Shown here one piece after another: positions 6,079 through 12,279 of a DNA stretch of 12,679 bases. A program made the translations under genes and the position numbers. Origin of the DNA: Pavlovales sp. CCMP2436. Its lineage: Eukaryota; Haptophyta; Pavlovophyceae; Pavlovales. How positions within the stretch are numbered: the first letter of the stretch is position 1; each line of letters begins with the position of its first letter. Where the stretch lies: positions 57,030 to 69,708 of the forward strand of contig MU631889.1 in NCBI GenBank assembly GCA_026770615.1, read 5' to 3'. The notes beneath the pieces were generated by a model. The model was not told the DNA's origin, made no database searches, and saw nothing but the letters and a program-made list of their open reading frames with translations.

Positions 6079-8182
6079 GTGCACACTGACCCCTTATTAG
6101 GCATCAGAATCGTAGCCCCCTGGGCCCTCATGCGCGTGACAGGACTTTTCTCAAAATATCTTCAGCGGCCTCCCCATCGGCAGTCCGATGAAACAATAAA
6201 ATTCCTACAAAATGCACTCAGCGATTGGGGAGCGAAAAGGGTAGCAGTGGCAGGAGCACCGGCGTCAGCCCATCTCACACAAAACACCCTCACTGCCCAC
6301 AAGTGGTCACTAGCAGAAGTCAGCACAGGTGACCTAATCACATCGGACCCTAGCACGGCACGAATTGAAATCACCGACAGGGTGGCCAGGTTTCACCTCC
6401 TCATGGCTAGAAGCCCCCTCACACACCCCCCGGGCGCTGGAAAGATGGCCAATATTGAACAGGCATGGCTCAAAGAGAGCACGGCAGCTTTCCACCTCTC
6501 AGCCAAAGGCGAACGGCCTAAAGAAAGCCTTACGAAGCATTTTCTACAGATCGTCCAGGGGTCAACCCTCTACAACGCAGAATGGATCGAAAAAGAACCA
6601 CCCCTGACTATAAGACGAACCACTGAGCCACAACTGCCCCCTGTGTAAGTTGCGGAACTCCCGAGACACGAAACACCACCTCTACCACGAGTGTAAGAAG
6701 ACAGACGAACTGCGCCACGACCTCCACTGCAAACTCAGCCAGATTCTAGCCCCACGCCTCGGACGCACGGCAGACAGAACAGCCACCAAAATGATTCAAA
6801 GGCCCGATTATTATGCCAGACGAGTGGGCGTGAGTATCAAACAAAGGAACGATAGCAGCGGGAACGTCAAATGATGAAGATGATAATGAGCCAGGCGACG
6901 CCCCCAAACCAGGCGAGCTCCACTTCGCCCTTCTAGGGTACAGCCTAGCGATGCACCAACTGCGCGACAAGGCGATAAAATCCATGGCTGCAGCCACGTC
7001 AGACGGAATCTCTAGCTACGAGGTGCAAAAGTACCAAAACGCAATGTGGGCATCCCAGACCGCCGAAAGGCAGGCCGCCATCGAGCGCAAGAAGAAACAG
7101 GATTACAACCACTCAGAAATGGAAGAAGAAGACCCAATGCCCACCAGCCAGACCCCACCCCAAACCCTCGATCACCCCACATCGAGCCAAGATGACTCGC
7201 CCACGCCAAACCCACCCACCCCAAGCGATCGCCCGTCTGCCACACCAAGCCCACCGACACAGCCCCCCGCCAGACCGAATGGACAGCCACGTCGCCGAGC
7301 AGCATCCCAACCCAGCGCTGGTAACCCAGCAGCCCCCACACGCAAACGCCCCGCCAGCCAAAGCCATCCAAAAGCGCCGCCACACAAAAAGGCCAACTAC
7401 CCCGAAAAAATCCCCGGCACAAAACGCCTGCCTAGCCAGAACCTCCCAGGCCCACCGCCATGCAAGAAAAACAGAGCAGAAAACCAGCAACCACCAAGTG
7501 ACAATGGGGACGACCAAGACATCACAGCGCAACGGATGCGAGCCCCGGCCGGCAACTTAAATAGCCTGTTGGCGTCATTGGCCGCTAGCCCCAGAACACG
7601 TGAATGGCGACTGAAACTGCCTGTTTTTATGCGGCACTAAAGAGCTCAGGGCGACCAGCCAGCTAAAACGCAGCCATACAAATACGGGAGACGGCAATCA
7701 CACTAGCAATCGCCCTCCCGGTGGAGGTTAAGAAGGCCCTCAGGCTATGCAGACCGGATATAGACCCAGATGACACTATGGGGAATGACCTAGACTACAG
7801 TAAGCGACCCAACTTCTGGCCAATAGCAGCGCAAGCAAAACACGGCCCTCCAAACTTCTCAGCAAACCAGGCCGCATGGATGTCAGACAACATGCTCCAC
7901 AGCATAGCGACAGTCATGGGAACAGACATCGCGGTGCTGAAACTAAGCAGAGACCCCGGCAAAGTGGGCATCATTATCGACCTGTATTACGCATACACCC
8001 CGCACCAACCGCGGATCGGCAATACCACATGGATACACCGAACTACTACAGGAGGCAGAGTACGGCAGAATAAGACCCTCGGTAAATTGCTCATGGCATC
8101 GCGCAGCGGGCAAGGCAGACAAATATGCGCAATCACCATCGACGCCAACATGACACACTTCGAGGCGACACGAGAAAATTAG
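6079..8182 (+). pseudogene. Degenerate retroelement polyprotein: CCHC knuckle, proline-rich linker, OTU-protease-like end
   Basis: Four stretches in changing frames appear to be one former ORF: 6079 to about 6620 (frame 1), about 6614-6874 (frame 2), about 6861-7640 (frame 3), then frame 1 to about 7701 and frame 2 to 8182. The second stretch has C-P-L-C, a run containing R-D-T-K-H-H, then L-Y-H-E-C, a zinc knuckle like those after the reverse transcriptase domain of non-LTR elements. A proline-rich basic linker follows (about 7130-7500). The last part resembles an OTU cysteine protease. G-D-G-N lies at 7687-7698, where the family has G-D-G-N-C, then L-A-I-A-L, W-M-S-D-N-M-L-H-S-I-A, and I-D-A-N-M-T-H-F-E near the end, where the catalytic His is expected. 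The catalytic Cys position is lost at a frameshift. No reverse transcriptase core is present. The relic ends 50-70 bases before repeat R copy C. Confidence 0.55.
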
Positions 8183-8239
8183 TAGAACAACAACTGACAA
8201 GCAAGGAGAGGGTAGGGGGGGAGGGGGGTGGAGGTGGGC
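8183..8239 (+). other. G-rich tract with quadruplex potential
   Basis: At least four G-runs of three or more fall within about 30 bases at 8208-8237 (GGG, a run of seven G's, a run of six G's, and a final GGG). It separates the relic's stop codon from repeat R copy C. Quadruplex formation is inference. Confidence 0.4.
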
Positions 8240-8490
8240 TGGCGCAGAAGTTCACTTTCTCTGCTTGCATTATGTGCTGTAGGTGCGGTGCGTGCGCAGG
8301 CGAGCCGCATTTCGAGACGAGCGAGATGCAGCAGAGGTTGATCAGCGCGCAAGTTGAGTGTCGTCGACAGTCGTGTGCCTGATCAGTCTTAGCGGGGATG
8401 ACGGTATCCGGGGGCTCGGGAGCTGGTCCCAGTTTTAACTAGGAGACCACGAACGGGAGCGGACGTTTCTATAGATATTTTCACGCTGTC
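8236..8490 (+). repeat. Dispersed repeat R, copy C
   Basis: This copy shares ATTATGTGCT..AGGTGCGG, CATTT.GAGA.GAGC.AGA, CAGCGCGC, GTCGTGTG.CTGATCAG and GACGGTATCCG with copies A and B, and ends GATATTTTCACGCTGTC. It starts just after the OTU-like relic, which suggests R is the 3' untranslated region of that element family or a SINE sharing its tail. Confidence 0.6.
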
Positions 8491-8529
8491 ATCCGTTGGG
8501 GTTAAGGGCTCATACTGTAATCTGTATAG

Positions 8530-8639
8530 GTGGTATGGCCGCTGGTCATTGGTTTCGATTTAATTCCGGAGTTTGCCAAGACCAAGGAGGGTGTGTACAC
8601 GCTCAAGGGGACTTTGGAGGATTTCTTTTGCATCGTGCA
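8530..8639 (+). other. Possible orphan exon of an unknown gene
   Basis: One frame is open from just after TAG (8527-8529) to a consensus donor, GTAAGT, at 8640. It reads V-V-W-P-L-V-I-G-F-D-L-I-P-E-F-A, then K-E-G-V-Y-T-L-K-G-T-L-E-D-F-F. The composition looks protein-like, unlike shadow ORFs in this window. An acceptor-like TGTATAG precedes it. No partner exon was found, and the family is not recognised. Confidence 0.25.
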
Positions 8640-8821
8640 GTAAGTGACGCGTCGATAGGTAGCTTCGCTTGCACAGCGGCTAACGCACACCAGCACTAGA
8701 ACTCCTCAAGTCCAACGCATCTCAACAGTCTGTGAATCTGAATGTCCACAGGAGCCGGCCAGTACCTCTGTAGTGTAACGTTTGCTGCACAGTGCTCACT
8801 CGTCTCAGTGTCGTTTGGTAT

Positions 8822-8848
8822 GCCGATATAACTAAATACCGATATAAC
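8822..8848. repeat. Short direct repeat CCGATATAACT
   Basis: CCGATATAACT occurs at about 8823 and again at about 8839, five bases apart, in AT-rich DNA next to the inverted D copy. It may mark an element end or a local duplication. Confidence 0.4.
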
Positions 8849-8871
8849 TTGAAATAGAAGAGTTATGTAAA

Positions 8872-9028
8872 GTTATGTTATGATGCCACTTAGCTACCGC
8901 CTGGGACGCAGTTTCTGCGATCAGGTGGCCCCGGGTGTCAGCGTTTGAACGTCACTCTGTTGAGCTTCAGCGTCACCTTGCGGTGCAATACCAGAATGCC
9001 GACTGAGCTCCGAAGCAGGCGATTTCGT
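8872..9028 (-). repeat. Dispersed repeat D, copy 2 (inverted)
   Basis: Its reverse complement matches 2266-2421 over almost its whole length, with small indels. The homology begins sharply at GAAATCGCCTGC. In copy 1 the sequence before that point is repeat R, while here it is an open frame, so R was probably inserted into a D-type element at the first locus. Confidence 0.6.
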
Positions 9029-9265
9029 TTTGCGTTTGGTCGAAGATAGGTTCCACTGCAGTGTATCGCCCCACGCAGCGACGCAGTCTACATTGCGCCA
9101 GATGGCAGTGTAAGTCTTCGGGCCCATTGCAGTGCCAAAGCACGCACGCGGATGCCAGTTGCGATATGGGTGGTCATCGGGCTGAGGGCTGTCAAATGGC
9201 AGCACTGTGCCCGGAATCCAGAGTCCGGTCTCGATTGCTAAGGCGAGTAAACTAACATCTATCAT
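8921..9265 (-). pseudogene. ORF fragment, possibly from a piggyBac-like transposase
   Basis: The 114-residue ORF contains A-L-A-I-E-T-G-L-W-I-P-G, then H-P-Y-R-N-W, then F-G-T-A-M-G-P-K-T-Y-T-A-I-W-R-N-V. This loosely follows the start of the DDE_Tnp_1_7 (piggyBac) domain, where a G-x-x-x-x-P segment is followed by P-x-F-x-x-x-M-x-x-x-R-F-x-x-I. The catalytic aspartates would lie further on and are not seen. The C-terminal third is repeat D, so the ORF belongs to a repeated element. A decayed transposon is the likeliest reading; the family assignment is weak. Confidence 0.3.
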
Positions 9266-9273
9266 TGGGGTGA

Positions 9274-9576
9274 AGTCGTCGACGAGAGCCCGGCTCGGCG
9301 GTACGGTGCGGACCGCTGCTCCAGGCTCGAGTCGACGCGGCGTGCGTCGGAGAAAAAGTCCTGTTGGCTAAGTTCCCTGGGCGACTGGAGGTGCCCAGAA
9401 GTTTAGGCGGCGATGGGATAGTGCAGTAATACAGTAGTGGCGGGTTAAAGAGCGGCGAGTTCTTGCGCGACGGCGAGCGGCTGTGGATGCTGGTGAAGTC
9501 GACGGAGCCTAACGAAGCTAATACGACCCAGCTCGGCGGCGCTGGCTGGCTTTCTGAGCACGCCGCGCACACCTAG
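9274..9576 (+). pseudogene. Coding-like stretch with a single in-frame TAA; family unknown
   Basis: One frame runs from after TGA (9271-9273) to TAG (9574-9576) with a single TAA at 9427-9429. It reads R-V-D-A-A-C-V-G-E-K-V-L-L-A-K-F-P-G-R-L-E-V before the stop, and G-E-F-L-R-D-G-E-R-L-W-M-L-V-K-S after it. The composition looks protein-like, but I do not recognise the family. It could be a decayed gene or two exons. The opposite-strand ORF over the same span is rich in Ser and Pro and looks like a shadow. Confidence 0.25.
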
Positions 9577-9628
9577 CTTTGCATACCTATTTCTTGCATA
9601 AATTAATGTATGACGTATGAGGGTTTAG

Positions 9629-10357
9629 TTAGGGGGGGGCATAGCGCCGTGCGGCGTTGGCTGGCTTTCTAAGGTAGTGGAGGGCGTGTGTGTATGTGAT
9701 GGCAGGGCCTAGCGCAGTAACGGCAGCCGAAAAGACGTTTGGCGGAGGCTGTAATAGCAAGACAGTGCCAGTTTTTTTTTCCGTTTTTTTTGCCGCATAG
9801 GAGGCAAGGATCAGCGGCGGTACTGATACGGACAGTGTCTGAAATGCCGCGAGTGAAGCGGGCGCACACCTAGTGGGGAGCGAGGGCGTAACGATGACGA
9901 CCGAAGCGGGCCAGGAGGTCGACTCCAGCTCGCGCATCAGCGCCTCGCCTCCCTCCCACCCATCGCGCCCCGCCTCGCACAAGATCTGGTCGTACGTAAT
10001 GCACCCGTGCTCTGCGATGTCGTCCTCCAGCGCCGTCAGTGCATCCGAGACACTCGGCACGCCCAGCGCGCGGATGCCCATGGCCTCAAGCAAACTAACT
10101 GCCGAGTTGACGAAACACGCATCCCGCCCGACCACGAGCGCTGAGGTGCCCTCCGCGAGCAGCGAAGGCACGGAGGGCGTGGCGATCGGGAAGCGGCGCG
10201 GCAGCTCGGCCGAGTCCGCACGCCGCGGGTGCGGCGGGCTCGCTGCGTCCTCGGGAGACGGAAGGAGCGTCGGAGGTTCGTACGGCAGCTGCCGCGCGGG
10301 AACCCGGGAGGCCCTCCGCCGCCCCGTCCTGCCCAGCAAACTCCCGCCCATGACCAT
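9629..10357 (-). CDS. Pseudo-receiver (response-regulator-like) protein, 242 aa
   Basis: After a low-complexity N-terminus rich in Arg, Pro and Ser (residues 1-70), residues about 72-160 follow the CheY-like receiver pattern. This runs S-A-L-V-V, F-V-N-S-A-V-S-L-L-E-A-M-G, D-A-L-T-A-L, Y-D-Q-I-L-C-E, W-E-G-G-E-A-L-M-R-E-L and V-V-I-V-T. The phospho-accepting Asp is Glu128, the first-strand acidic pair is replaced by G-R-D, and no clear conserved Lys follows. It is therefore probably a non-phosphorylated, perhaps constitutively active-like, receiver. The start is the ATG at 10357; a GTG upstream (10393) directly follows a stop. The tail includes K-K-T-E-K-K encoded by A-runs (9771-9796), which are prone to slippage. 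From about residue 160 on, the frame may include unrecognised intron or read-through sequence. No kinase or output domain is adjacent. Confidence 0.5.
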   Translation of the reverse strand: MVMGGSLLGRTGRRRASRVPARQLPYEPPTLLPSPEDAASPPHPRRADSAELPRRFPIATPSVPSLLAEGTSALVVGRDACFVNSAVSLLEAMGIRALGVPSVSDALTALEDDIAEHGCITYDQILCEAGRDGWEGGEALMRELESTSWPASVVIVTPSLPTRCAPASLAAFQTLSVSVPPLILASYAAKKTEKKTGTVLLLQPPPNVFSAAVTALGPAITYTHALHYLRKPANAARRYAPP

Positions 10358-10393
10358 GGCGCGGCCGTGGGGCGCACGGATGCGTCCCAGCAC

Positions 10394-10820
10394 CTATTGT
10401 CAGTGCCTATTGTACCTCGCGGGCGGCGACGAGCTCCGCCGCTGCCTGGCGCGGCTGCCGCCGGAGCAAGGAACTGTCCCTGAAGACTGCGCCCGTTTAC
10501 TTCAAAACTAGCGCGCCCAGCCGGTGAAGTGTGTCGGCGAAGTCGGCTCGGCCGCGGCTAGTTAGTCAGTTTTTATAAGAGCCGGCGGCGCAGGGAGGTG
10601 GTGAGCAGAGCTCCGCGCGCTGAATCGGAGCTAAATAGTTGTTTTGATACGGTAAATAAGTCATTAACTATCACCGACGACGGAGGGGTCTCGAGCGAAA
10701 AAAGTCAAATCGAGACCTAGTTACAGCAAATGTTCATAATGATGAATGTGCGTAAGCTGAGCAAAAATCAGAGCTAGGCGCGCTGCGTTGTTGTGGTGCA
10801 CGTTAATCTTATATACATAT
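10394..10820. other. Intergenic region upstream of the receiver-like gene
   Basis: CCTATTGT occurs twice at 10394-10413 (CCTATTGTCAGTGCCTATTG), near the presumed 5' end of the minus-strand gene. An 8-bp inverted repeat, GGTCTCGA and TCGAGACC, flanks 15 bases at 10687-10717. No gene is supported. Confidence 0.4.
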
Positions 10821-10877
10821 TAGTGGCTCAGCATGGTTCAACAGGTGTTGTTCAGTCACTGGCTTGGTCGACGTCAG
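10821..10877 (+). repeat. Left terminal inverted repeat
   Basis: It pairs with 11452-11508 at 54 of 57 positions, counted by eye. It runs from TAGTGGCTCAGCATGG to GGTCGACGTCAG. Confidence 0.75.
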
Positions 10878-10916
10878 GCTGAGGTCGAGCGATCGACCCA
10901 AACCCTCATGCACCAG

Positions 10917-10940
10917 CACTCACACCAAAGGGTGTGAGTG
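10917..10940. repeat. Perfect 10-bp-stem hairpin inside the element
   Basis: CACTCACACC and GGTGTGAGTG flank a four-base loop, AAAG, 40 bases inside the left terminal repeat. Subterminal hairpins occur in some miniature transposons; a role here is inference. Confidence 0.6.
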
Positions 10941-11000
10941 TGTGCGCCCCGGCCCCCACGCCCCGCCTCGGCCGCGCCTCAGCCACCGCAGCCCTGCCGT

Positions 11001-11235
11001 GGCGGCCGCAGGGAGCAGTATCGTCTTCGTAGCCTTGGTAGCCTTGAGCGGCGTCTCCGTGTGCGGCCCGCCGCCGCGCGCAGCAGCGCCCTCCGCAGCG
11101 CGCGACGCACATCTACTTGAGGACCCGAGCGAGACGGGTGGTCGAGAGGTGCCAGCGAGTACCTGAAGTGGACAGCATCGCGACGCTACGAGCGCGCACA
11201 CTGCGGCGGCCGCAGGAAGCAGCATCGTCGTCGTA
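11001..11235 (+). repeat. Internal 31-bp direct repeat in the element
   Basis: GGCGGCCGCAGG.AGCAG.ATCGTC.TCGTA occurs at 11001-11031 and 11205-11235 with about three differences. Confidence 0.6.
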
Positions 11236-11259
11236 ACTGGCGCAGCCACAATGCCGATC

Positions 11260-11376
11260 GGGGCGCACGCCTCGGCCGCGGTGGCCGCGGCGGCCGCGGC
11301 GGCCGCGGCGGACAGGGCACACGCACCTAAATGGACGTGAGCGTTGTGTGTGTGGGGGGGGAGGAGGGGGCGAGGG
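11260..11376 (+). repeat. GGCCGCGGC-type tandem run and G-rich tract
   Basis: A nine-base GGCCGCGGC-like unit repeats about three to four times at 11275-11312. At 11353-11376 there are long G-runs (an eight-G run, GG, a five-G run and GGG) with quadruplex potential. Both fall inside the inverted-repeat element. Confidence 0.5.
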
Positions 11377-11451
11377 ATCCTGTGGCAATTGCTACGAGTT
11401 CACCACCAACCTCACCTCTACCACCACCATCCCTGCTGCTAGGACAAACGT

Positions 11452-11508
11452 CTGACGTCGACCAAGTCAGTGAGTGAACAACACCTGTTGAACCATGCTG
11501 AGCCGCTA
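11452..11508 (-). repeat. Right terminal inverted repeat
   Basis: This is the reverse complement of the left end with three mismatches. It is followed immediately by a TA dinucleotide run (11507-11528). Confidence 0.75.
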
Positions 11509-11548
11509 TATATATATATATATATATACAACATTTAGAACAGTCAGA

Positions 11549-11628
11549 CGCCAGCTTGAATCCCTATCATAAATATATATATAGCCTTGGCGCCAGCTTG
11601 AATCCCTATCATAAATATATAGCCTTGG
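11549..11628 (+). repeat. Tandem duplication of a 42/38-bp unit
   Basis: The unit runs from CGCCAGCTTGAATCC through CTATCATAAATATATA to AGCCTTGG. The copies (11549-11590 and 11591-11628) differ mainly by four bases of the AT run. The second copy runs into the 76-bp direct repeat. Confidence 0.7.
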
Positions 11629-12279
11629 TAGCCTTGAGCGGCGTCTCCGCGTGCTGCTCGCCACCGCGCGAAATAGCGCCCGTCACAGCACGTGACAGAA
11701 GCAATAGCATGGTGGCTAAGAGCAACATCATGGTGGCGAGCCAGGCAGCGCCCCCCTCGGGGGGCGCAGTTGCAGCTGCACGCTCGCGCAGCACAGGGAG
11801 CAGCGGGGCTACGATGGCGGCGGAAGGTAAATCTTATTATATACGAATTTTGCCTGCGCAAGTTATTATCTCCGTGACTGAGATCACATTGCTCGATTGC
11901 CGCGAGGCGCAACGGCTCACAGCACCAGCGTGATGGTCATTTGGCGTGACCGCTAGGTCACAGTGAACGTTTTAGGACACATCTGAGATCGACCCGTTGC
12001 AGGCGCCATTGCTAAAAAGCGTTTTAATTTCTACAAGGACGTGGGTGAAGTGGATCGTCGGGCCGCCACTAGCTCGGGTCGGAGCGAGATCACTTCCGCG
12101 TGCAGATGCGGGAGCTCGAGTAAAAAGCGAGCGGCTGCGACGGAGCTCCACGGCCTGGCGGACGACCCCTTGGCATGGCGCTCGTGTCCGACAATGACCG
12201 CCCAACTTTTAAAGCTTCGCATCTCGCAGAGATTAAGAGCGAGGGGTAGGGGCGCGGCAAGAGCCGACCAGGCGGGAGC
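11629..12279. other. Region without a supported gene upstream of the zinc-finger gene
   Basis: A palindrome at 11748-11767 has a 9-bp stem (GCGCCCCCC and GGGGGGCGC) around TC. Open frames near 12041-12240 lie in a different frame from the zinc-finger ORF and have no recognisable domain. The zinc-finger frame is closed by TAG at 12247-12249. A 5' untranslated region or upstream exon of that gene may lie here, but no splice sites can be assigned. Confidence 0.35.

Larger units (their letters stand above)
10821..11508. mobile_element. Non-autonomous DNA-transposon-like element with 57-bp terminal inverted repeats
   Basis: The first 57 bases (10821-10877) and the reverse complement of the last 57 (11452-11508) agree at 54 positions. 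Both ends start TAG[TC]GGCTCAGC and sit in TA-rich DNA (ATATACATAT on the left, a TA run on the right). TA target duplication, as in Tc1/mariner-type elements, is therefore possible but cannot be proven inside a microsatellite. The 0.57-kb interior is GC-rich with no convincing ORF, so it would depend on a transposase made elsewhere. It contains a hairpin near the left end, an internal 31-bp duplication and a G-rich tract. Confidence 0.7.
11031..11696 (+). repeat. Direct repeat of about 76 bp, one copy inside and one outside the element
   Basis: The copies are 11031-11106 and 11621-11696. Each starts AGCCTTGGTAGCCTTGAG, continues CGGCGTCTCCG, and remains similar through GCGCGA/GCGCGC and AGCGCCC. 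The second copy lies about 110 bases beyond the right terminal repeat. Confidence 0.65.

Noticed and set aside
6798..6830. R-P-D after the CCHC knuckle as a restriction-like endonuclease site
   Set aside because: The family needs a further acidic residue and hydrophobic strand about a dozen residues later; neither is clear here.
7012..7532. Minus-strand ORFs rich in Trp and Gly
   Set aside because: They are antisense readings of the proline-rich linker (CCN codons read as NGG).
8742..8831. Small plus-strand ORF of about 29 codons starting M-S-T-G-A-G-Q-Y
   Set aside because: It is too short, with no homology or splice support. It might be a downstream piece of the orphan exon, but nothing links them.
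9873..10511. 212-codon plus-strand ORF opposite the receiver-like gene
   Set aside because: It is Ser/Ala/Arg-rich without a domain, whereas the minus strand gives a recognisable receiver pattern.
10864..11388. Several ORFs on both strands inside the inverted-repeat element
   Set aside because: All are low-complexity Ala/Arg/Pro products of GC-rich DNA. None resembles a transposase.
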